A DNA stretch of 64,000 nucleotides from Thermomonas sp. S9 (GTDB taxonomy: Bacteria; Pseudomonadota; Gammaproteobacteria; Xanthomonadales; Xanthomonadaceae). The translations under genes and the position numbers were made by a program. The notes beneath the pieces are model-generated. The model was given only the letters and a program-made list of their open reading frames with translations, had not been told where the DNA came from and did not search any database. The DNA is taken from positions 2,523,001 through 2,587,000 of the forward strand of contig NZ_JAJDFY010000001.1 in NCBI RefSeq assembly GCF_024704365.1. Direction: 5' to 3'. Each line of letters begins with the position of its first letter. Positions within the stretch are counted from its first letter, which is position 1. Of this stretch, positions 32,263 through 39,516 are shown piece after piece.

Positions 32263-33278
32263 ATGGCACTGTATGCCGCTTGCGATCTGCATTCCAATAA
32301 CACGGTGCTGGCGGTGGTCGATGACGTTGGCGCGCTGCGCTACCGCCAACGCCTGCCCAACGACCTGTCCCTGCTCGACGCCGCATTGACGCCCTTCCGC
32401 GAGGAGTTGGCGGGCGTGGCGGTCGAGTCGACCTACAACGCCTACTGGCGATCGATGGTCTGCAGGCGCAGGGGTATCCGATGCAGATGGTCAACACGCT
32501 GGCGGTGCCGCAGTACGCCGGGCTCAAGCACGGCGACGACGACAGCGATACCCGTCATCTGGCCGAGCTGATGCGGCTGAACCTGCTGCCGACGGCCTAC
32601 ATCTATCCACGTGAGCAGCGGCCATTACGTGACTTGCTGCGACGACGCATGTTGCTTGTGCAGCAGTCGGTTCGGCTGCTGCAGTCGGTGCAGGGCTATT
32701 GGGCCCGGGCCACCGGGCAGCGGCTGTCGGCGAACGGGTTCCGTCACCTCACGCGCCAGCAGTTGACCGATACCTTCCAGGATCCGACCGAACTGTTTGC
32801 CGTGGTCAGCCTGATCCAGATGTGGCGCGCGTTGCAGGCGAAGGTGGCCGAGATCGAGACCTGGTTGGCCGAAGACACGCGCCGTCGGCGGGAGTTGATC
32901 GCGCTGCGCACCGTGCCGGGCATCGGTGCCGTACTCGGGCTGACGATCTGAGCGGAAAGTGGCGAGATCACCCGCTTCGATGCGGTCGGCCAATACACCT
33001 CCTACTGCCGCCTGGTGCCGGCGCTGCGGTTCTCCAACGGCAAGAAGAAAGGTACCGGCAATCGTAAATGCGGCAACCGATACCTCGCCTGGGCTTGGAT
33101 GGAGGCGGCCAACTTCGCGATCCGCTTCGATTCCGACATCAAGCGCTGGTACCAGCGCAATACGGCGAAGAAGCCGCGTCTGGTCGCGCTGAAGGCGGTA
33201 GCGCACAAGCTGGCCCGTGCCGGCTACCACCTGCTCCGCGACGGCGGCACGTTCGACGTCCATCGCGCCTTTGCCTAA
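32263..33278 (+). pseudogene. IS110-family transposase, inactivated
   Basis: Repaired, this is a full transposase of about 338 residues. The N-terminal DEDD domain has ACDLHSNNTVLAVVD, then AVESTYNAYW and KHGDDDSDTRHLAELMR. The C-terminal transposase-20 domain has LRTVPGIGAVLGL and SYCRLVPALRFSNGKKKGTG. Two lesions break it. At about 32451, TGGCGATCGATGG lacks one base of an expected Leu codon (CTG), shifting frame. At 32949-32951 a TGA replaces the TGG expected before AESGEITRF. The element is therefore dead in cis unless these are sequence errors. It marks the left edge of the RHS accessory island. Confidence 0.88.
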
Positions 33279-33281
33279 ACC

Positions 33282-33347
33282 TGCACGACCGCATCCTGGA
33301 TCAGGGGTCTGGTGCAACCATCCAATCTGGAGAGGAGCGGTCGTGCA
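33282..33347. repeat. Inverted repeat just after the IS110 transposase
   Basis: TGCACGACCGC (33282-33292) and GCGGTCGTGCA (33337-33347) are perfect 11-bp inverted arms 44 bp apart, starting three bases after the transposase stop. They may be subterminal inverted repeats of the element's right end or the stem of a structured RNA. Confidence 0.6.
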
Positions 33348-33644
33348 ACCAATTCCCACCGCCCGTCGTCCGAGCCAAGCAAGGGTGGTCTTCAAGACCG
33401 CGACTCTGAGGCGATCATGCCTGTGGACGGCACGACGGCAGACCGAACGAGTGTTGGGCGCAAACCGCGTGGGCCGCGCAAGCGGCTAGATCCCGAAGGG
33501 TGACGGAGGCGGTGGTCCCGCCTCGACCACGAACACAACGGAAGCCGGTGGACAGGTCAAGGCGATACCTTCAGCCCGGGAGCGGGAGAATCTTTTTCGT
33601 GCCTGTTGACACGAGCGGCGAAATGGTGACCTCTGTTTTCCCCG
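33348..33644. other. Gap between IS110 remnant and the orphan immunity gene
   Basis: No gene is visible in this stretch. Base composition changes along it, from GC-rich next to the transposase to AT-rich (GAATCTTTTTCG, GTTTTCCCCGTTATTCC) near the immunity gene. That probably marks the boundary between IS-derived and toxin-island DNA. No convincing promoter or hairpin terminator was found. Confidence 0.5.
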
Positions 33645-33968
33645 TTATTCCGTATGTGCTTGTTTTCGTAATTGCAGATCATTATCAGACGGCATGACTC
33701 CCTCGTGAAGACGCGAACAAAGAATCTCCATCTGAGCTTGCTGCAATTCCCGATAAGGTTTGCTTTTCATGCGGACATCTGCGTCAGCCAGGTAGTGCCA
33801 TAAGAAATGGGGAATATCTGAAGCCAATCCTCCCTGCTTAAGCAGTTCCTGCTCTACGCGAAACGCCATACTGTTCCATCTCTTAAGCTCAGCCTTGTTC
33901 GCAGGCTGGAATGTTGCCAGTGGGGCAAGAAGAGTGGCCAGCAGTCTAATTTTTTCTTCAATTTCCAT
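33645..33968 (-). CDS. Putative cytoplasmic immunity protein for the displaced RHS toxin tip
   Basis: An unrecognised 107-residue protein. It starts MEIEEKIRLLATLLAPLATF and is mostly helical and charged, with no signal peptide or membrane segment, so it should stay in the cytoplasm. Its ATG (33968) lies inside the last codons of the upstream toxin-tip gene, an 11-bp overlap typical of toxin-immunity pairs. Codon use is more AT-rich than the flanking genes, a sign of transfer. The immunity role is inferred from position: small size, directly after an RHS DPDGR-type toxin tip, and no further gene before the IS remnant. Confidence 0.65.
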   Translation of the reverse strand: MEIEEKIRLLATLLAPLATFQPANKAELKRWNSMAFRVEQELLKQGGLASDIPHFLWHYLADADVRMKSKPYRELQQAQMEILCSRLHEGVMPSDNDLQLRKQAHTE

Positions 33969-34614
33969 TTCCGCCCCTGAGCCATCGAGGATCGAAGATG
34001 ACTATATGACCGGCCTCACCTCTACCGAGCGGGCCAATATTCAAATGAAGAATTGGCGTACCTGATGACCCTTTGAGGGGATGAAAATCGAGCCTCACTC
34101 CCCACTGACTTTCTTTCCATCTTAACCCTGCCACCCTTCCATTTGCATGCCATACGCCTGCACTCGGTCCATCCACGGAAGTATTTTTAGCGACGTAGCG
34201 ACCACTCACAACCGCACCAACTATCGCAACTCCGGCTAGCGCTCCATATCCTTGTGCCTCATAGACATCATCAAGCTGCTCCCTGGAAATTTCGCCATTT
34301 GAGTAGCTTTCCTGTGCAGCTATTGCGGCGCAATCGGCGCGACTTTCGCAGAATCTTGGGATATTAATTCGCCCTGACGTTCTTGTACGCTCCTGTCGAT
34401 CGCGTTGGGCTCTTTCTTCTTGAGATCTTCGAGCTTCATCCATTCGACGCTCTTTGTCAGCGGGGTCTTCTCCTGCTGCAAGGCGTCCATCCGGATCGGT
34501 AAACCGATAAGGATTGTTGTTGGCATAAGGTCTGTGACCCGTCGCGGCTTTCCATCGCCGACGGTGCGCTGCCTTGATGCGGCGCGGTTCTGCGATGGCC
34601 AACAGCCCTGACAC
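33958..34614 (-). CDS. Orphan RHS C-terminal toxin tip (tip 2)
   Basis: The first ~29 residues (SGLLAIAEPRRIKAAHRRRW, AATGHRP) come from the end of the mobile unit. The frame then enters the RHS seam YANNNPYRFTDPDGR, and everything after it is a toxin domain. That domain has a charged helical linker, CESRADCAAIAAQ, a hydrophobic stretch (YGALAGVAIVGAVVSG) and a C-terminal block with three His (LDFHPLKG, ILHLNIG, GHIVIFDP). I do not recognise the fold; a nuclease-like activity is possible. The start is a GTG with GAGGGG upstream, both donated by the unit, and translation is unproven. The partner immunity gene lacks a signal peptide, so the target is probably cytoplasmic. AT-richer than the core genome. 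Confidence 0.7.
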   Translation of the reverse strand: MSGLLAIAEPRRIKAAHRRRWKAATGHRPYANNNPYRFTDPDGRLAAGEDPADKERRMDEARRSQEERAQRDRQERTRTSGRINIPRFCESRADCAAIAAQESYSNGEISREQLDDVYEAQGYGALAGVAIVGAVVSGRYVAKNTSVDGPSAGVWHANGRVAGLRWKESQWGVRLDFHPLKGSSGTPILHLNIGPLGRGEAGHIVIFDPRWLRGGNGN

Positions 34615-34984
34615 GCGGTTTCCGCCCCTCGTCGAAGTCCCTTGATGCGACTTTCGACCGGCAGCACGGCGGCGTCAAGCAGGGGTTCGCCGCGTCCCGA
34701 TTATCCGGTTCGGCTTCAGCCGGGATCGTGTGTCGGCTCCGGCGACATTCGGGTCAGCAGGGGAAGGGGTAGGCCCGCTAACGGGGTGTCGGGGCGGAGC
34801 CCCGACGGCGACGCTCTTCCTCGCGCCCTGGCCGGCGCCGATCCGCGTTCCAGGGCGGCGATGTTCGGGGCGCGATGACACTTCCTCCCTGCTGACCGGC
34901 GCGTGGCCGATGACCTGGCCGAAGCGACGCGCTGCCTCCACGCGCAACGCGGCGAGCCACCCGAAGGAACACGGGAGCCCCGAA

Positions 34985-35025
34985 GCGGCTTCGGCTTGAA
35001 CCGCGCAGCGGTTAAGCCGAGCCGC
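34985..35025. repeat. 41-base hairpin repeat, unit copy 1, first instance
   Basis: GCGGCTTCGGCTTGAACCGC pairs with GCGGTTAAGCCGAGCCGC across a GCA loop, with one unpaired base and one mismatch. The same hairpin recurs at 35486-35526 in the same orientation, so the pair flanks a 460-bp segment. Confidence 0.85.
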
Positions 35026-35485
35026 CCGCAGACGATCCGGTCGCAGGCGTGGGCGCGCAGCGCGCACGCAGCTGTGTGGGCGTGCGGCAGCACGCGCACA
35101 CGCGACGCGAAGCGGCGCATCAACATGCCGTGGGCGGGTGTGCGCAGCACACGCGCCCACACCCACGGTTACTTGATCTGGCTCTTGCTCTTCCGGGGGC
35201 GCCAGACATGAACGCTTGTTACGCGAAGCGCCGCGCTGGCGCGGCGCTTGCCTGCGAACACGCCACGGCCCCTTGCAGCTATGCAAGCGCCGTGACAGCG
35301 CGGCGGTTTGCGTAACGCAGCGTTATGTTAAATCGCCGAAGGCGATTTACCCCGGACAAGTACCGCCCAGCGCGCCGCGCAGCGGGGCGCTGACCGACTC
35401 GATTTCCGTTCCGATTGCGGCCCTGTTCGGCGGAGCGACGCTGTTGCTGTTCGTGTCCGCTTGCCAGAAGGTTCGGCGCAGCGAT

Positions 35486-35526
35486 CCGGCTTCGGCTTGA
35501 ACCGCGCAGCGGTTAAGCCGAGCCGG
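35486..35526. repeat. 41-base hairpin repeat, unit copy 1, second instance
   Basis: CCGGCTTCGGCTTGAACCGC pairs with GCGGTTAAGCCGAGCCGG across a GCA loop. The inner 30 bases are identical to the first instance. It lies about 110 bp beyond the recombinase stop. Confidence 0.85.
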
Positions 35527-35635
35527 CGCGGGTTCGCGTTGTGTTTACACATCCCGGCAACGGCCTATCCTGCAATAGACCGTGTTCAGGTCATCGCATC
35601 GGTGTTTCTTCGGTTGTGTTCCCGCCGCGTGCCCG

Positions 35636-36661
35636 CTAGCCCGCGTCCTCCAAGCCCTCACGCCCGCGGTCGTGCAACAACTGCGCCGCCGGGTGCGTGG
35701 CCGCGTGCACGGCTTTCAGCTTGCCGATCGACACGTGCGTGTACCGCTGCGTCGTGGTGATGTCGGCATGCCCCAGCATCTCCTGCACGTGGCGCACGTC
35801 CGCGCCGTTGTCCAGCATCGCCGTCGCCATCGTGTGCCGGAACAGGTGACATGCCCCTTCCTTCGTCACCCCGGCGGCGTCGAGGTACTGGCGGATGCGC
35901 CAACTCATCGAGTTCACCGACAAGCGGCTGCCCTGCGGGTTCAGGAACAAGGCCGGTTCGTTTGGATCGTCCAGCAAGGCCGGTCGCGCCTCGCGCTCGT
36001 ACTTGTCCAGCCACGCCAGTGCCCGTTCGCCCAGCGGCACGAACCGGCCCTTGCCGCCCTTGCCACGCCGCACATGCAGCGTCCCGCGCTCGCGATCGAT
36101 GTCGGCCCCGTTCAGCGCGCACAACTCGAACCGGCGCACGCCGGTCGCGTAGAACAGTTCCAGGATGGCCCGGTCGCGCAGCCCCTGCGCATAGGCCAGA
36201 TCGGGCAGCGCCAGCACCGCCTCAACCTCGGCCAGCGTCATCGGATCGCGCAGCCCCTTCGGCACGCGCGGTAGATCGAGGTCGGCCGCCGGGTTCGATG
36301 GCAGGTGCCGATGCTTCACCATCCAGCCGAAGAACGTGTTCACCTGGCCCAGGATGTGGCTTTGACCGCTGGCCGACAGCGGCACGCCGTTGGCCCGCCG
36401 GTAACGGAACAGATGCGTCTGGAAGGCTTCCATGTGCGCATGCGTCACGTCGTGTGGCCGCTCGATGCCGCGCTCCACGCACCAGGCGTTGAAGTGCGCC
36501 AGTTGGGATTTGCGCTGCTTCAAGCCCGGCTCCCGGATCTGGCGCACCGCCAGCGCGTCCAGATAGCGGTGGATCCACGCCGCCACGCTGTCGGGGGTGC
36601 GGATCACCGCCAGTTCCTCCGACCGCGCCGTGGGCCGTCCGGGCATTCGCAGCGGCTTCAT
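35636..36661 (-). CDS. Tyrosine-type site-specific recombinase, unit copy 1
   Basis: The 341-residue protein has an N-terminal SAM-like core-binding domain (VAAWIHRYLDALAVRQIREP, VTHAHMEAFQTHLFRYRR). The C-terminal catalytic domain has the full set: Arg in ATGVRRFELCAL, Lys in GKGGKGRFVPLG, HLFRH (HxxR), and LGHADITTTQRYTHV with the second His and the Tyr nucleophile. It is XerC/integron-integrase-like in size, with no arm-binding domain. The ATG overlaps the ATPase stop by four bases (ATGA), so the two are made together. It should cut and join DNA at the RHS seam or at the nearby hairpins; the target is inferred. Identical to the copy at 41137-42162. Confidence 0.93.
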   Translation of the reverse strand: MKPLRMPGRPTARSEELAVIRTPDSVAAWIHRYLDALAVRQIREPGLKQRKSQLAHFNAWCVERGIERPHDVTHAHMEAFQTHLFRYRRANGVPLSASGQSHILGQVNTFFGWMVKHRHLPSNPAADLDLPRVPKGLRDPMTLAEVEAVLALPDLAYAQGLRDRAILELFYATGVRRFELCALNGADIDRERGTLHVRRGKGGKGRFVPLGERALAWLDKYEREARPALLDDPNEPALFLNPQGSRLSVNSMSWRIRQYLDAAGVTKEGACHLFRHTMATAMLDNGADVRHVQEMLGHADITTTQRYTHVSIGKLKAVHAATHPAAQLLHDRGREGLEDAG

Positions 36662-38463
36662 GGCGTCACCGCCGCGCCGTTGTGGCGGGTCGTCCTGCTA
36701 CGTGCGTTTGCCGGTGCGGACGGTGCCGAACGGGCGCGGGCCGCTGTTTTCAAGGGGATTTCGGCGGATTCACCACCCCGCGAGGGGGCCGCAGGGTCCC
36801 CGCAAGGTGACCGCAAGGTCCCCGCAAGGTCGGGGGTCGCACCCCGCAAGGTCGGCGTTTGACCCCGCAAGGTCGGGCCCTCGCGCAGGCCCATCAGTTG
36901 CGGCGCATCGCGGTCGCTGGCCCCGTCAAAGATCAGGCTGTAGGTGTACAGGCTGCCGTTCTGGCCGCTGTGCAGGCGCACGTATTCCAGCGCCACCAGC
37001 CGTTCCAGGTGCACGCGCAGCTGCGTGTCCGACAACCCCAGCGCCCCACGCACGCCGCGCCGGGTGAAGCGCACCGCGGGCCGGTCGAGGCCCTGCAACG
37101 CCGCCTGCGCGCTCACCCACGCATCCAGCGCGGCCAGCACCCGCCGCGTCTGCGGCGGCAACTCGTCCAGCGACCGGCCCAGCACCGCATGCGCCAGCCG
37201 GTTCGCCAGCGCGATGTCCTCACGCGTGACCTCGATGTACTCGACCGCCGCACCGTCCACGTCGAGCGTGCGCACTTTCCGCTGGTGCTGGTGCAACAAG
37301 GCGATGGCGTCGATCAGCGCCAGGTACTTCACGTGATCGCGCCGCAACCGCACCCGATCCGAGGCGAAGGTCAGTTCCTCGGCGAACGGGTTGACCACGG
37401 CCAGCGGACGCAACAGCGTTTGCGCGGCGCGGTGCGCCGCCAGCACGTGATCGCCGCGCACCCGCGCCTGCAAGCCCGCCAACGTGCGCGCCTGCCGTTG
37501 CCGCTGCTGGATCGCGGCGGTCTGTTCGGCGGTCTCGTTGATCGTCAGCACCAGACAGCGGTTCAACAATTCCTCGTCGATGTCGATGGCCGTGGTGGTC
37601 AGGCACAGCATCACCGGGCCTTCCACCCGGTATTCCGCCGTCACCAGCTTCCCGGTCGCCGGGTCTTTCCCCGTGCTGGCGATGGTCAACTCGCCCTGCG
37701 ACTGCAGCAGCTTCAACGCATAGGCGGCTTGGCGCACGCCTTCTTCCTCGGCAATCGCCAGCACCTTGTGCTTCAAGTCCTTCTCGCCCAGGTAGAACAG
37801 CGATTGCCCGGTCATCGCCGAGTAATGCACGCGCTGGCTCTCCGGCAACAACGACAGCAGTGCCTCCATCAGCGTCGATTTGCCCGCCGCACTGGTGGAC
37901 TGGATCAGGATGGCCAGGGGCCGATCCAGCAGCCGCGACACCATCGCCAGATAGCCCACCAGCGCGTTCGTGTCCTCGCCGATCACGCCGATGGCGGCCA
38001 CGTCGGCGACGATGCGTTCGACCAGGTTTGGAGCGCGCAGCAGGGCGAGGCCTGCGGCTTCCTCGGCCTCGGTCAGCGCCGGCAGCGCCGTCGTCGTGTC
38101 CGGCTGCAACGCGCCCCGGATCGCCGCCTCCTGCAGCGGCTCCAAGGCCAGCAGCAGCGCGGTCAGGTCGCCCGTGATCGTCGTCTCCGGCACGCCCAGC
38201 GCCAGCGCCGCCGCCTTCACGAACGCGCCACGGGCGCGGGCCTGATACAGGTCGAGCGTATCCAGATGCAGGTGATCGCCCGCCGACACCCGCAACGTCA
38301 CCTTCAACACCTCGGCCGACAGGTTCCGCGCCAGCCCCCGCACCCGGTAGCTGCGCGGGCCGCGCGTAAAGCGGATGTCGTCCTCGCCGACCAGCTGGGC
38401 GGTGTCCGCTGCCGGCGCAGGCAGCGGGGCGGACAGGGCAGACGTTTCCGGGGTCACGGCCAT
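36658..38463 (-). CDS. P-loop ATPase of the mobile unit, copy 1 (intact form)
   Basis: About 601 residues from ATG 38463, which has GGAGA upstream; an in-frame TTG lies 24 bp further up. A Walker A is in QSTSAAGKSTLMEALLSLLP and a Walker B-like acidic stretch in KVLAIAEEEG. Sensor-like TTTAIDIDEELLNRCLVL follows, as in helicase/primase-associated AAA+ proteins. There is no recognisable primase or nuclease domain. Near the C-terminus is a winged-helix region (RRGVRGALGLSDTQLRVHLE), probably DNA-binding. The last ~60 residues are encoded by an iteron array. It may load on the iterons to replicate or pair the unit. The stop overlaps the recombinase start, and the gene is divergent from the XRE regulator. 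Confidence 0.82.
   Translation of the reverse strand: MAVTPETSALSAPLPAPAADTAQLVGEDDIRFTRGPRSYRVRGLARNLSAEVLKVTLRVSAGDHLHLDTLDLYQARARGAFVKAAALALGVPETTITGDLTALLLALEPLQEAAIRGALQPDTTTALPALTEAEEAAGLALLRAPNLVERIVADVAAIGVIGEDTNALVGYLAMVSRLLDRPLAILIQSTSAAGKSTLMEALLSLLPESQRVHYSAMTGQSLFYLGEKDLKHKVLAIAEEEGVRQAAYALKLLQSQGELTIASTGKDPATGKLVTAEYRVEGPVMLCLTTTAIDIDEELLNRCLVLTINETAEQTAAIQQRQRQARTLAGLQARVRGDHVLAAHRAAQTLLRPLAVVNPFAEELTFASDRVRLRRDHVKYLALIDAIALLHQHQRKVRTLDVDGAAVEYIEVTREDIALANRLAHAVLGRSLDELPPQTRRVLAALDAWVSAQAALQGLDRPAVRFTRRGVRGALGLSDTQLRVHLERLVALEYVRLHSGQNGSLYTYSLIFDGASDRDAPQLMGLREGPTLRGQTPTLRGATPDLAGTLRSPCGDPAAPSRGGESAEIPLKTAARARSAPSAPANARSRTTRHNGAAVTP
36789..36873. repeat. Iteron array inside the 3' end of the ATPase gene, copy 1
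   Basis: CCGCAAGGT occurs at 36800, 36811, 36822, 36844 and 36865, with a variant CCGCAGGGT at 36789. The first four are spaced exactly 11 bp, one helical turn, and the next intervals are 22 and 21 bp. Because 11 is not a multiple of three, the copies are read in different codon frames. The conservation is therefore of DNA, not protein. This is the pattern of binding sites for a replication or recombination protein. Confidence 0.85.
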
Positions 38464-38487
38464 CGCGGGGTCTCCAAAACGTGTCAA

Positions 38488-38535
38488 GAGGTTTTTGGAA
38501 GAAAAACCTCAAAACGAATATACTCCGTTTCGGAG
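38488..38535. promoter_or_regulatory. Divergent promoters and operator between ATPase and XRE genes, copy 1
   Basis: Rightward: TTGGAA (38495-38500), 18 bp, TATACT (38519-38524) for the XRE gene. Leftward: TATATT (38522-38517), with TTGCCT 18 bp upstream, for the ATPase-recombinase operon; the two -10 boxes overlap. Two palindromes are present: GAGGTTTTT/AAAAACCTC (38488-38510) and CTCCGTTTCGGAG (38523-38535). They fit autoregulation by the XRE protein. Confidence 0.6.
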
Positions 38536-38571
38536 ATTGCAGGCAAGCACACCAAAAACCGGGCCTACCGT

Positions 38572-38979
38572 ATGCACAACATCCACGCTCCCCACCCGCA
38601 CGGCATGGCCATTTCCGACGACGAGCGCGCCTTCTTCATCGCCCTGGGCCAACGCATCGCCGCCCAGCGCAAGGCGCAGGGCATCACCCAGGTCGAACTG
38701 GCCGAGACGTTGGGCGTCTCGCAGCAGGCCATGAACTCGTTCGAGAAGGGCCGGCGGCGCGTGCCGGTGTCGCTGCTACCGGTGATCGCGCAAACCTTGC
38801 AGACCACGCTCGATGCACTGGTCGCGCAGGACGCCACACCGACCCCGACCGCCGCGCCGAAGAAGCGCGGGCCACAGAAGAAGATCAGGCAGCAGCTCGA
38901 ACAGATCGAAGCCCTGCCGCCGGCCAAGCAGCGTGTCATCACCCAGTTGATCGACTCGGTGATCGCGGCGCATCAGTGA
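38572..38979 (+). CDS. XRE-family HTH regulator, unit copy 1
   Basis: A 135-residue protein starting at ATG 38572. The Cro/CI-type helix-turn-helix is clear: LGQRIAAQRKAQGITQVELA, ETLGVSQQAMNSFEKGRRRV, PVSLLPVIAQTLQ. A basic linker (KKRGPQKKIRQ) and a C-terminal helix that may form dimers follow. It is transcribed divergently from the ATPase-recombinase operon, with palindromes between the two start sites. It probably represses both and times excision or copying of the unit. No peptidase or membrane domain for induction is visible. A strong terminator follows. Confidence 0.9.
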   Translation: MHNIHAPHPHGMAISDDERAFFIALGQRIAAQRKAQGITQVELAETLGVSQQAMNSFEKGRRRVPVSLLPVIAQTLQTTLDALVAQDATPTPTAAPKKRGPQKKIRQQLEQIEALPPAKQRVITQLIDSVIAAHQ

Positions 38980-38988
38980 CCATAAGCA

Positions 38989-39014
38989 ACAAGCCCCGCC
39001 GGAGCGGGGCTTGT
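38989..39014 (+). terminator. Terminator between XRE and immunity gene, copy 1
   Basis: ACAAGCCCCGC (38989-38999) pairs perfectly over 11 bases with GCGGGGCTTGT (39004-39014) around CGGA. It ends the XRE gene and lies just past the stop of the convergent immunity gene. No long T-run follows. Confidence 0.75.
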
Positions 39015-39045
39015 GGTCAATGAACGAGCAACTGCAACGTCATCG

Positions 39046-39516
39046 CTAATCCGACGTGTAGTACTCAACGATATATATGGCTGAGAACATGTCTCGGCTC
39101 ACTGAGAACTTCACCGATTCATATCCTGCAACCTCGACCTCTTTCGTGAAACTCTCTGAGTGCCGAGAAGCCGCTATCGATTCCCTTAACCAATCGCGCA
39201 ATTCCTTGTCTACAAGAGGGAGAGCGGCTTTTGTGACACCGGATGCCGAATCTTCTTCTTGTGGAACCACGATCAGCAATCGCTTACCGAGCCTAGAACA
39301 GGACCACGAGTTGACGTGAATGTATATGCCATTTTTAAGCATGTAACTGCTGAACTCACTCCCATGAGTTTCAGCAACCGTGCTCGCCGGCTTCACCTTC
39401 GCCTGCTCCTTGAATAAGCAATCCCCTCCTGCAGCCGATGCATTGGAGATGCTTAAAAGAGTGGCTGCCAAGATGATGCCTTCAGCGAGGCTCTTTTTTC
39501 TGCGGGATTTCCACAT
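39046..39516 (-). CDS. Putative periplasmic immunity protein for toxin tip 1, copy 1
   Basis: An unrecognised 156-residue protein with a basic N-terminus and signal peptide (LAEGIILAATLLSISNASAA), so it is exported. The mature part has Cys at DCLFKEQ and WSCSRLGKR, possibly a disulfide, and ends SAIYIVEYYTSD. Its ATG (39516) lies 35 bp inside the toxin-tip gene, overlapping the toxin's HVEI zinc-ligand codons in another frame. Export fits a toxin that attacks peptidoglycan in the periplasm. Immunity is inferred from position and compartment. AT-richer than the chromosome core. An identical copy is at 44548-45018. Confidence 0.72.
   Translation of the reverse strand: MWKSRRKKSLAEGIILAATLLSISNASAAGGDCLFKEQAKVKPASTVAETHGSEFSSYMLKNGIYIHVNSWSCSRLGKRLLIVVPQEEDSASGVTKAALPLVDKELRDWLRESIAASRHSESFTKEVEVAGYESVKFSVSRDMFSAIYIVEYYTSD

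Larger units (their letters stand above)
34615..35635. other. Hairpin-dense non-coding region beside the recombinase, copy 1
   Basis: No credible gene lies here. The DNA is packed with short perfect hairpins: GTCGGGG/CCCCGAC, GCGCGC-A-GCGCGC, GTGTGC-GCA-GCACAC, AAGCGCCGCG/CGCGGCGCTT, TAACGC-A-GCGTTA, AAATCGCC-GAA-GGCGATTT, plus two 41-base hairpins annotated separately. Many share a central GCA or A between GC arms. Next to a tyrosine recombinase this could be a folded recombination site, a replication start or a structured RNA. Which of these is right is open. Confidence 0.6.

Noticed and set aside
34730-35500. Small plus-strand frames in the hairpin region
   Set aside because: Their products are biased and repetitive, and they span perfect hairpins. 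No ribosome site or family match.
34985-35526. Classical integron attC sites
   Set aside because: The GTTRRRY-like elements match, but arm order, spacing and loop do not follow attC, so only a loose similarity is reported.
36859-38571. Upstream extension of the XRE frame across the ATPase gene
   Set aside because: The open frame exists only as an antisense shadow of the ATPase; a promoter and ATG at 38572 define the real gene.
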